In this document: positions 54,828 to 64,000 of the stretch, piece by piece | How the letters are laid out: each line of letters starts with the position of its first letter | Numbering within the stretch: the first letter of the stretch is position 1 | NCBI GenBank assembly: GCA_029204225.1 | Contig: CM055092.1 | Coordinates: 59,830,077 to 59,894,076, forward strand | Length of the DNA stretch: 64,000 bases | Direction of reading: 5' to 3' | DNA from: Diphasiastrum complanatum | Lineage: Eukaryota; Streptophyta; Lycopodiopsida; Lycopodiales; Lycopodiaceae | The notes under the pieces: generated by a model | Seen by the model: only the letters and a program-made list of their open reading frames with translations | What the model was told of the DNA's origin: nothing | The model's database searches: none | Made by a program: the position numbers and the translations under genes

Positions 54828-56770
54828 CTCCAAACCAATCTCTTGCCACTATTTGTAATGTCAGGCTGTTTCCTTCCCTTCTGCGCCAAATCCATGTCAG
54901 GCTCATCAATAGAAAACATTAGTTTTCTATATTGGCTCTTGAATCTCAAAAAATAGGATGTCAGGTTGTTTGTTTGTGGTAAATCAAACTTCTCTACAAT
55001 TATTGAAACATAATACATATGTAAAAGAAAATTTCACACATCCAAAAAAGAGACAGACAACTCAATCCTACCATGCATAGCAAATGACAATGGAGCAACG
55101 TACCATAACTCTGACACTCTTGAAGGGTGCAAGTAGCTTGCTCCAACAAATGATGTAGCCATGTTTCCTTGGAGACCTGAAGCCAAAAATCTTTGTCATT
55201 GTTTGGAATACCAAATTGAGCTCTCATTAAACCCAAACTCATTTCCAACCACTTGTTCCTCATCTCATTTGGAATGGTTGCACATCGTAAAGTGTGCAAT
55301 TTCTCCAATCCAAACGTGAAGCCTATTATTGCAAGATCTATACTTGTTACTTTTTCAAACCACTCTGGGCCCAAACATGGATTCACGACCCCCAGCAACT
55401 TGAGCATTTTTGTGCTCCACTTGTAATAAATAGTGGATTATGCCTCTTTTATTGTTTTTTTCTTCAATTCTTTTTCGGCATTAAAACGAGTTCTCACATC
55501 ATCCAAATTCTTCTGTATGTCAGACTACATACAAACGATACAAGTCCAATGGAAAAATAAACAAATAAACGATAGTAGTTCAATGAATACATAAACAAAT
55601 AAATGATACAAGTTCAATGGAAAAATACTAAAGACCAACGCTTATATTAATTACCTCAAACAATATTCTTGCCAACATGTAATGAGTCAAGGGGTACCAC
55701 GACGTGCTGCCAGATTTTTTCGCCTCAATTGCTCTCACTTTCTCGACCTCTCTCAATTGCTCCACTGAAAATCTCCCAGAAAAATATGATGGGCTACATT
55801 CAGCTAAACGATGCACAATATATAACTGGTCTTTGAGGTCGCTTTATACCACCCCCACATTTATTCTATAGGTATTGCAAACAAACAAAATACCAATTTA
55901 GATGTTTTCAACAATGCAATTTCTGAAAAACCAAGTAATCAAAAAGTCATAAAACAGACAAACTAAATTTCATAAAAAATAGCAATGTATTCATGCTAGT
56001 CCACGGTATCAAAGTTGATTAGATAGGTTCACGCAACTTACTTGTTTATTCTATTCATCGAAGATAGAAGTTGCATCTCTCCCTCTCTGGTAGGTTGAAT
56101 GAAGCTAGCCCACATACGAATGTGATGACTGACATCATGCATGATATCCTCATGAATAGCTTCCATCCAAAACATAACCTATGGTTGCCATCCCAACATA
56201 CAAGCATGCAACCAACCATATCACTCCAGTCTGGATGATCTTTAATTTCTTGATCGAAATCGTCACTGACTCTCTCCCAAATTGGATCCCAAAGAGTTCT
56301 GGCATAGTCCTTAGCCAAGATTGGTTTATTGGATGAAGTTTCCAAAGAAAGAATAAAATCACCTTTTTCTATAATATATCCCTCAGTTTTATATGACTTT
56401 TTCAATCTTAACCTCTCACTTCCAGTTGTTCGTATTGCACTATTTTGAGATATTCTACACAATAAAAAAGAGGTGGAGGGGTTGAACGACTCATCCTTTA
56501 CTCGTTCATTGTAACAGATAATATATCAATATGAAAAGAGATGGCAACATCACCAATATCATCATCAACATTTTTACCTCCCTTTTTTTTCTACATGACT
56601 CCACCGACACCCTCCTGATCATGAATATCTGTCGTGGGGCTTTTGAGATTCTCGAGCTGCTCTATATGCTCCTCCTCAGCTAGCACGCCCATGTTATTGA
56701 TTCCAATCAAGCCACTATCCGACAGACCACCAAAAGCCATTAACTCTTCATTCACAACCTGTGATACATC
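54828..56770 (-). pseudogene. 5' exons of the methyltransferase-like gene
   Basis: Five exons fit on the minus strand. E1, 56,770-56,578, is acidic: DVSQVVNEELMAFGGLSDSG, ending GVGGVM-stop. E2, 56,454-56,042, reads RLRLKKSYKTEGYIIEKGDF and DPIWERVSDDFDQEIKDHPD, then a one-base shift into VMFWMEAIHEDIMHDVSHHI. E3, 55,841-55,655, reads VHRLAECSPSYFSGRFSVEQ. E4, 55,512-55,103, reads TRFNAEKELKKKTIKEA-stop, then NPCLGPEWFEKV and QFGIPNNDKDFWLQV. E5, 54,993 to about 54,828, is joined to E4 in phase through GAG (EKFDLPQTNNLTSYF). Splice motifs such as GTAATT, GTACGT and TTGTAG are present. No domain is recognised in this N-terminal half, and no start codon is certain. The link with the catalytic exons across the copia insertion rests on strand, order and splice layout; the exact intron ends around the insertion are unresolved. 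Confidence 0.5.
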
Positions 56771-57630
56771 CTGCATATACATAAAACATGCTATGTCAGT
56801 TTCAATAAGTACATGAATTGCGATTCCCAAAAAAATTAGATAAATCAATATACTTGCTATTGAAAAGTATACTTATCTGATAAATTATGATTGACGAATC
56901 ATAAGATTCTAAATGTTATGATTGAGGACTCATAAGTGGATACTTAGTAGACATTGGAAGATTATATGGGAATATGATGACTCTTAAGATAGTGAGTAAT
57001 TCTTGATCAATTGGAAAAGTTAAGGATTTAGATTTGTTATTTGAACTCTAAATTTCTTTACTTTTGTACATACTTGAGCATGTTCATTAAGTAATTTGTT
57101 TACTTAAAAATTAAACTGATAATTGATTGCTCTATTTTTGTGCATCTCCTTGTCTTCCGTTGTCTTGATTGCTAGAATGGAATCTGTTCTGTGATGTGTA
57201 ATCGCGTGTCTAGGTTTCTGTGAGATTTTCGCACAAAAAAAAAATTAAAAAAAACAAAAGCGTTCACGACAATGAAACAAAATCATCTGAGCACATTATT
57301 GTTTTTAAAATTCAGAGTTACTTAGAAACAAGATGCTTTTGGTTATTCAGCTGTTTTGCATGCAGATTTGTTGGTGAATGGTTTTCAGTTGCATGTGAAA
57401 TGTGTGTACATGTATTTGGAGTGAACAAATCCTAAACATCCCACTGACAGGCTAGAAAATGTATTTTAACGAAGAGTAATATATCTGTTGATTGGGCTTC
57501 AATCTCTCAATAAACATCTAAGAAGCCAACCGCTTGGAATGGGCAAGAACACCCAGTTTCTAGAGATTTGAAAATCAAGAAGATCCAAAAGAATCAGTGT
57601 TCACAGATTTTCAGCAAGAATCTGTGAACA

Positions 57631-57649
57631 TTTGGTGCCATTTTCACCA
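57631..57649 (+). promoter_or_regulatory. Possible degenerate gypsy PBS
   Basis: TTTGGTGCCATTTTCACC follows ...CTGTGAACA and resembles the TTTGGCGCCGTTGCC-type site. Just upstream is a 10-bp foldback (TTCACAGATT...AATCTGTGAA, 57,600-57,628). From 56,850 to 57,600 no gene is recognised; if this is a PBS, that stretch would include an LTR. Confidence 0.35.
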
Positions 57650-57734
57650 ATACACAGATACACACAATCACAAAACCAAACTATTGGCGAAACCAAACTA
57701 TCTGTGCTCGCAAACAAGTTCTTGAAACTCACGC

Positions 57735-58505
57735 TCACCATCTCGACCAAGTCCGTGCCACTCTAGTCTCGATCGAGTGTCTGGCTCCGTTCTCAATCAA
57801 GACTTCACGTTTCTCACTTAGCCGAGTCCCATGACTTACGTCTGAGTCCATCTTTTCTCTCAAACAGATACTCCACGTACACTCTCGACCGAGTCTTCAC
57901 TTATAATCTCGACCGAGTCCTGAGTTCCATTCTCGACCGAGTCTCTCGTTAAGATCTCGACTAGCCTACTCAGATCTCAACCGAGTCTATTGTTAAGATC
58001 TCGACCGACACGAAAGTTCAAAACTCAGCCGAGTCTTTTTGTTAACATCTTGACTGAAGCCATAATTCAATTCTCGACCGAGTACTCCATTAGGATCTCA
58101 ACCAAGTCTCTTCGTTACGGTCTCGACTGAGCCTCACGATCAGATCTCAACTGAGTCCTTTCATTAAGGTCTTGACCGAGCCTCACGATCAGATCTCAAC
58201 CGAGTCTTTTCATTGAAATCTCGACCGAGCCTCAAGTTCAGATCTCAACTGACTCATTTATGTCAAGTCTTAACCGAGCGGCCAATTCAAATCTCAACCG
58301 AACCTTTCTCTTCAAATCTTGATCGAGTCCCTCCATAAAGATCTCGACCAAAAATCTCGTTAAGATCTCAATCGAATATTTCGGTCAGATCCCAACCGAC
58401 GCCTTACCTCAGAGCTCAATTGACCCTTTGCAATGTCATCTCGATCGAACTTATTTTTTCAAATCTCAACTGAGTAATTACATTGCAATCTCACCGAGTC
58501 AATTG
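57735..58505 (+). repeat. Minisatellite with core ATCTCGACCGAGTC
   Basis: About 25-30 degenerate copies of a roughly 25-30 bp unit whose constant part is TCTC[AG]AC[CT]GAGTC, with variable spacers such as TCTTTTCATTAAG and CTCACGATCAG. Strict unit length is not kept. No frame is conserved, so it is not a protein repeat. It lies between the possible PBS and the gag-like ORF and could be an element leader. Confidence 0.88.
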
Positions 58506-58737
58506 GGAAGTCAACTCTATATTTGACTAGACCCTATTACAAGCCAATTGCCATAGTTACCAACTAAGTCTTTTTGCAATACCACTACTTTGAATACTAT
58601 GCAATTTGGGTATATACAAATCACTATACTTTGCTTTATATACCTTGATATATTTTAAATTCAGAGTGTAAAAAGAACAAAAAAACAGAGTCCAAAAAGC
58701 TCAAATGCCAAATCCTAAGGTACTCTAGACTTTCAAT

Positions 58738-59150
58738 ATGGATCGTCCTTACGATCCAAATTCCACAGAGGATCCACCAGAGATGGTCTCTCCTTCCACA
58801 GAACAAGCTAGATACAATAGATACTCTCAAATGAAGTCACAAGTCCATGAGCCATCCACCAACCCATTTGAGAGATGGGAACCTATGAGAGCTGAACTTG
58901 CCTATGACTGACCACAATTTCATGCTGCTGAATCCTCACACGCAAGAGCTCACTTAAACAGGGCTTTTGCCAACCATGGTTGTTAGCGGATTCTAGAGAA
59001 TCCCCAGATGCCGAGCCAGGCTGAATACACAGAATATCTCTCACCCATGACCGAGGAGGTCTCAGAAGAAGGAGAGGAGAAGAAGCTGAGAGCCAAGCAT
59101 GAGAGCCGAGAAATTACTAGCTAGGATGACAGTGAATTATCTATGTGAGC
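58738..59150 (+). pseudogene. Gag-like or unknown hydrophilic coding remnant
   Basis: From ATG 58,738 one frame reads MDRPYDPNSTEDPPEMVSPS, ERWEPMRAELAYD-stop, FHAAESSHARAHLNRAF, PQMPSQAEYTEYL and EEVSEEGEEKKLRAKHES, with three or four stops. It is polar and Pro/Glu-rich. Its position after a leader suggests a gypsy gag N-terminus, but no gag signature is certain. Confidence 0.35.
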
Positions 59151-59199
59151 CTACATGGTGTATCCCAGAGAAGAAACGACCATGTAGGGGCTAGTAATA

Positions 59200-59720
59200 C
59201 TTCCTAGGCTTCCACATGTAATTTCTAATCTGGTGGAATTGCCACTTGGGCTCCACATGGGCAGCCTTCTTGCTTATTTAAGGGCCCCCCTCTCTTGTGA
59301 GGGAGCTTTGAATGTATTGTCAAGTTCTCTTGAGTAAATAAAGAAGATCTTTTATGAGTTCTTGATGATTGTTAAGGTCCTTGTTCATGGCAATGTCCTT
59401 GAGTGAAGTTTCTATGAGCATGCTTTGATTTCCCTTATGTTGTGGATTAACTAGGTTCTTGCTTTTAGTTGTGGATTAGATTTCATTTCTTGTTTGTGGA
59501 TTAATGTAGGAATCTGCATTGAAATAAACTCAATAGGCTGAAATTGTTGTGTAGATCTTGCATATTTTCTTACATTCCAGTCTTGATTGTTCTTGGGCAT
59601 TCTAAGCATCAAGAAATGGGTGTTTCTTGATTCTTGGACTGTTAGAGTGCTGTTAGGAATCTAGTTTTCTTGTTTCTTGTTTTCTTGGTTGAGTAGCTTA
59701 ATCTTGTTCTTGTTTGTTTT
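59200..59720 (+). repeat. LTR-like or promoter-like segment
   Basis: Contains a TATA-like TTATTTAAGGG (about 59,273), then a leader-like CCCCTCTCTTGTGAGGGAG and AATAAAGAAGATC (polyA-signal-like, about 59,336). Ends are not defined. It is interrupted by the TGAAGAAAC LTR at 59,721. Confidence 0.35.
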
Positions 59721-60741
59721 TGAAGAAACAAAGTGTTTCCGATTACAAAGCCTTGCTAGCTTTCAGCCTTTTACTTGACAAAGATGTTCGCAAACTCGAA
59801 CATCTGGAGACATGAAACATGAAGAGTTTCGCGAACACAAAAGTCAACGGAGACGAAGACGAACGGTTTGCAAACACAAAGGATCCACGAACAAGATTCC
59901 TTTGTGGTCCAACAAGAGAGAAAGGCAGATGAGATAAACAAAACCAATGGTGGAAACGAAACTCGTTCTGTCCTCACGCTCCAAGGAGTACCACCAGAGA
60001 TCACGCAACTACCTAGAAGTACATAGATCTGACCTGATGGCATGACGTCAGCAAATACTTCCTAGGTCGTGGCTAATCTACCACTCTTGTAATTCCCTGA
60101 TTAGTTGTAGATGTATAATCACTCTAATCTTAGGTTTACATAGAGAGACCCTACTTACTGGATAATACTTGACATACATCAGAACAAGATACACCAAGTG
60201 TAACTAAGAGAAGAGACACTGAAGAAGTCTGATGCTAGTAAGCAATCAAGACGAACACAGACAGAAGCTCCGCCTGCATGTGAGAAGATAATTCTATCTA
60301 GGATCAGAAAATCCAATTGTCTGCTAGTGAAACGAGACTACTACTCGTGAGAGAACGGTGCTTCTCTCACGCCAACGCACTGCGTGGATTCGCATGCAGT
60401 GCCCTGAAGAAATCAGAGAAAATCAATATAGATTATTTTCTTGGTTGTGTCTGATCTTGGATGTTGAATGCTTATGCTGTTTATTTCATATGTTTGAGTT
60501 TTTCTTGTTCTCTTTGAATTCTGCACCTTGGTTGAAATTAAGTCAAATGTTGTATTAATTTTTTGAACATAGATCAGTGGTAACTGACTACTCTCTAGAG
60601 GATTGTAGGAGTTTTTCAGCTGGCAGTGCCCAGCGAACGCATCTGAACTCCATCTGAATCTTGAAAGAGAGTCGCGACTGTTTCGTGAATTTTCTCCTCA
60701 CGATTCATTACACGTATCAGAGCATCTCATGATTCTCATCA
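59721..60741 (+). repeat. 5' LTR (TGAAGAAAC family), about 1.02 kb
   Basis: TGAAGAAACAAAGTG...TCTCATCA, directly before the PBS. The first half matches the minus-strand LTRs at 33.05-33.54 and 35.08-35.60 kb (shared blocks CTTGTAATTCC/GTGATT... and GCCTGCATGTGAGA). It contains a CTAATCTTAGG block and TTTAT-rich segments. Confidence 0.8.
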
Positions 60742-60742
60742 G

Positions 60743-60755
60743 TGGTATCAGAGCC
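60743..60755 (+). promoter_or_regulatory. Copia primer-binding site
   Basis: TGGTATCAGAGCC, one base after the LTR end, matches initiator tRNA-Met. Gag starts about 100 bp downstream. Confidence 0.93.
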
Positions 60756-60852
60756 ACCCTACCATATTCTGACATAGCTAAGAAGCTAGCAAATCCAGAG
60801 GCCAAGCATTCAGACAATCAACCATCAACAAGAAAACTGACTTCAAGAAACA

Positions 60853-61630
60853 ATGGCTTCAATCAGCAGCATGTAGAGCAAGATCTACACTATACTTAAT
60901 TCTTCAGGGTCTAACTTTCTAGCTTGGAAAGTTAAGACATCTTTGATACTCAAGGGAGAAGGACTCTTCCCCTGGGTGGATGGCACAGAAGAAATACCTA
61001 CGACAACAGGCAAGGATCTACATGAATGGAGGGAGAAAAACGACAAGGTAGTAGCCTTGCTATCATCTTCCATCGAAGATAGCCTTACACTTGACCTGGC
61101 TACACTCTCCAAAGCTAAGGAGATGTGGGATGCACTGCCCACAAGATTTCAGACAAAATCAAGAAGTCAGATTATGATGCTGGAAGATCAGCTGACGAAT
61201 CTGCAGTGGGATGGAAAAGACCTCACCTCTTTCGTGAGAAAGATGAATGATCTATTTCTATCACTACACAACTCAGGAGCAGAGAATGCAGTATCAGCTG
61301 AGAAGCAGCTCACATATCTGTTGAGAGCCTTACCTAGATCTTTCCAGATGACACGAACCCTACTCGCGAAAGATCCTACCATGAACCTCAAAAAGGCAAC
61401 TGTCGAGATTCGACAGGAAGTCGAGGCCAGAGAGCATCTTGATCACAAAGATGGTTCTAACCAGGCACTCTACGACAATAGAGAAAAATCAAAGAAATAG
61501 TTCAAGCCCAAGAGGGAGTCGATTCAGAGGCAGGATTGTGACCAACAAGCAGAGGAGACCAACAAAAGCAATTGGAAGACCAAAGGGAGGTCAAAACGAC
61601 AAGATGCAGACAAGAAGACCTGCACGAGAT
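60853..61630 (+). pseudogene. Gag of the 59.7-63.3 kb copia element
   Basis: The ATG at 60,853 gives MASISSM and an immediate TAG (60,874). The same frame continues SGSNFLAWKVKTSLILKGEG, WVDGTEEIPTTTGKD, LDLATLSKAKEMWDALPTRF and LEDQLTNLQWDGKDLTSF, to TAG at 61,498. The gag_pre/UBN2-type domain covers most of this. Downstream basic sequence continues in another frame to the zinc knuckle near 61,690. Confidence 0.9.
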
Positions 61631-61639
61631 GTAGAAGAG

Positions 61640-63265
61640 ACAGGCATACAGTAGATACCCTCTGGCTCAATCCCAAGATTGAGTGTATCCATTGCCATAA
61701 GAAGGGTCATGCAGCCATGGATTGCCACCAGAACCCAAGAAACAGATCAACACAGAACAGACAGGAGAACAATAATAGTTCTTCCTATGTCGAGGAGCCC
61801 GAGAGCTTGAAGATGGGTGAAGAAAGAACGAACAAAAATTGTTCGACAACCTACATTTGTGAAGATGTGTGTGTAGCATCAACGTCTGACACACATGAGG
61901 TGATCCTGGATTTAGGAGCCACCTCACACTTCATGACATCAAGGCGAATCATATCTAATTTCAGAAGTGCAGATCCCTCAAGATTCATAGTTCTTGGAGA
62001 TGGATCCAAACATCAAGTGAACGGTATTGGTTCACTCTGGCTCAACACCAACGGCAGAGACAAATGACTCGGAGACGTTTTGTTCATGCCAACTCTACAG
62101 CAAGACTTGCTCTCTGTAGCAAGAATAACAGATGCAGAAATGCGTGTGACGTTTTCTAACGAAGCATGCAACGTGATTGATGCCAGCACCAGCACTCATT
62201 TCTCAAGGCAGAAGGAAGGGCAACTTATATCATCTAAAGGTGCACCTACCTGAAGATCAAATGCATCAGACCCATGACGACTCGCCAGACACTCTGTGGC
62301 ACAAAAAACTATCACATAAACTCAATGGCACTCTACCAGACAAGTCATCATGGAGCAATAACAAGGGTCAGCATCTCAAATACAACCAGTTCGACCACTT
62401 GTGATGCATGTTTGAAAGGCAAGATGTCACACACACCATTCGTCAAAGACTCCTACAGAACGATAAAGATTCTGGAGCTGGTGCACTCTGACATCTACAG
62501 TCCATTCAATGTGATCTTAGAAGGAAGTTCAAAATACTATATAACTTTCATTGATGATTATAGCAAGTTTGCCAAAGTGTATTTTATTCTAAATAAATCT
62601 GAAGCACTCGATAAATTCACATAATATGTAAATTGGACTGAGAGATGCACAGGCAGCAAGGTGAAGCAGATCAGAATAGATCGAGGTGGCAAATATATCT
62701 CGAATCGCTTCACTGACTTCTGCAATGATCGTGGCATCATTCACAGAATAATTGCAGCCTACACACCGTAGCACAATGGTGTTGCTGAACGAAAGAATAG
62801 GATCCTCATGGAAGTAGCCAGATGCATGATGGCCTATTCAAAAGCTCCAAGGACATTGTGGGCTGAAGCAGTACCTACAGCCGCATACATCCAGAACAGG
62901 ACAGGCAAATCTGGTGTTCCTCATACGACACCACATGAGCTATGGTGGGTAGAAAACCTAATCTGTCTCACATCAGAATATTTGGCTGTGCAACATATGC
63001 ACATATTCCTAATAAGCTTCGCAAAAAGCTTGATGAGAAAGCCGAGCAAGGATTTCTGGTAGGTTATGACAATAATTCGTCATACTATAGACTTTACATG
63101 CCAAACACGAACACTGTGAAAACAGTGAGGGATGTCAAATTCGACGAGAGCAGGACAATGGCCAACGAAGACCCTATTAGGTATGAAGTTCCGGAAAGAC
63201 AATACTATGACCTGCCGCCAACGTTAGAGGGAGCAGAGGACGAACACGAAAACAAAGGTTTTTGA
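61640..63265 (+). pseudogene. Zinc knuckle, protease and integrase of the 59.7-63.3 kb copia element
   Basis: The zinc knuckle CIHCHKKGHAAMDC is intact (about 61,687-61,728). The protease reads VILDLGATSHFMTS (about 61,903), where D-S-G-A is required, so the Ser is Leu. Then FIVLGDGSKHQVNGIGS and a stop near 62,065. Integrase: TLWHKKLSHKLNGTL, a shift, CDACLKGKMSHTPF (zinc Cys pair), LELVHSDIYSP (Asp 1), RIDRGGKYIS (Asp 2), a stop at CCGTAG, and HNGVAERKNRIL (Glu). After another shift near 62,945, HIRIFGCATYAHIPNKLRKK continues to 63,265. RT and RNase H are missing; gypsy sequence begins instead. Confidence 0.92.
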
Positions 63266-63275
63266 GTCATCTCCC

Positions 63276-64000
63276 ATTCAAACGACAAATCAGACAAAGA
63301 AAGATTCGAGAGACAATCTACCACCTTTGTCCTATAAAGACTATCCCGTAGTATCTGCTATCCTTGATAGCAGATCAGGCGTATATATAATGGCTTTGTC
63401 ATTGGCAAAGTCATGGAATTTCCATACCCTCGATCAACCACAATATAAAGTTCGCATGGTTGATCAACGAGTTACAGACCCTACTGGTCATTTGTCAAAT
63501 ATTAAAGTTTGAATAGCAGGTGTCAAATTTGTAATTGATTGTGTCATCTTAGACTTACCAGAAGATAACAATACTTATAAACTCCTTCTTGATACACCCT
63601 GGCTCCAAATGGCAGGTGTTGTCCAAGATTGAAAGCATAGCAAAATTACCTTTGGCAACCACGATAAACGAGTCACGGTTGACTCAACAGGCCATGTCAA
63701 GCCTGCCAAGGTATACGATGATTAGTCATCCACAACATATGATGAATCATATAATGTCCCGATCCAACCACAAGGCCAGTATACAAGATCCACGGACATA
63801 ATCAATTGGGGTCATGCACTAGCCACTGTGGATTGTGCAGATTCCAATCGATGTCGTATCGAAACTACTGCAGAAGATGTGGATATTCTCCCATCTTCTA
63901 CAAACATTGACACACCCATCATCCCACTTATGATGATTGACCCGATTCCTATAGCATGGTGCCCAGGAGAACCTAGTGTCTCTACCGCTCATGTTTCGGA
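63276..64000 (+). pseudogene. Ty3/gypsy retropepsin region (window edge)
   Basis: Plus strand: YPVVSAILDSRSGVYIMALS, LAKSWNF, KVRMVDQRVTDPTGH, a stop near 63,510, then in the same or shifted frames KFVIDCVILDLPEDNN, YKLLLDTPWLQMAG and KITFGNHDKRVTVDS. Retropepsins carry L-D-[ST]-G-[AS]; here it is DSR, a Gly-to-Arg change. A downstream acidic/Pro/Ile-rich linker reaches the window end. The RT would lie beyond 64,000. Confidence 0.8.

Noticed and set aside
57735-58505. Repeated short motif resembling a CRISPR array
   Set aside because: Cores are degenerate, spacing is irregular and flanks are retroelement-like; a minisatellite explains it.
58636-58830. Minus-strand 64-codon frame
   Set aside because: Antisense to the gag-like plus-strand frame and without features.

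Overview
The window looks like nuclear DNA from a land plant with a large, repeat-filled genome. Evidence: nested Ty1/copia and Ty3/gypsy LTR retrotransposons on both strands, copia primer-binding sites matching initiator tRNA-Met (TGGTATCAGAGC), intron-containing AT-rich genes, very long (CT)n tracts, and one plant-type DRP4/Mx-like dynamin. A seed-free plant such as a fern is my guess only; nothing here proves the clade. No bacterial-style operon, CRISPR array, rRNA or tRNA gene was seen.

Layout. 0-9.4 kb: an intron-containing gene ending in a Ulp1/C48 cysteine protease, torn apart by copia and gypsy debris and an inverted duplication. 9.9-12 kb: the dynamin-related gene, the only ordinary-looking housekeeping gene, with a frame break after the G4 motif. 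12-15 kb: non-coding sequence with simple and tandem repeats. 15-26 kb: two inverted copies of a large gene of the DUF7869-like type (15.3-16.9 kb minus, 22.6-25.8 kb plus). They enclose a fragment of a DNA-methyltransferase-like gene, two clusters of a 15-19 bp palindrome, and an LTR pair with a short interior. 26-31 kb: AT-rich, gene-poor sequence with two long (CT)n tracts. 31-38.5 kb: nested copia elements. 38.5-44.7 kb: repeats, a gypsy end with its LTR, and a second, truncated copy of the dynamin 3' end. 44.8-46.4 kb: copia RT/RNase H. 46.9-56.8 kb: an intron-containing minus-strand gene ending in a beta-class amino-methyltransferase domain, split by a complete 5.9 kb copia element (48,782-54,718) that lies in one of its introns. 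57-59.7 kb: gypsy-like leader with a minisatellite and a gag-like ORF. 59.7-63.3 kb: copia LTR, gag, protease and integrase. 63.3-64 kb: gypsy protease region.

Function. Most of the window is mobile DNA in decay. Each non-retroelement gene type (Ulp1 gene, DUF7869-like gene, methyltransferase-like gene) occurs more than once or as a related exon within 64 kb. This suggests that these too are, or travel with, repeated elements rather than being single-copy host genes. The most interesting objects are the two methyltransferase-like genes, with variant catalytic motifs DFPT and DIPY, and the palindrome clusters between the inverted DUF7869-like copies. All similarity statements come from reading the sequence; no database search was run.
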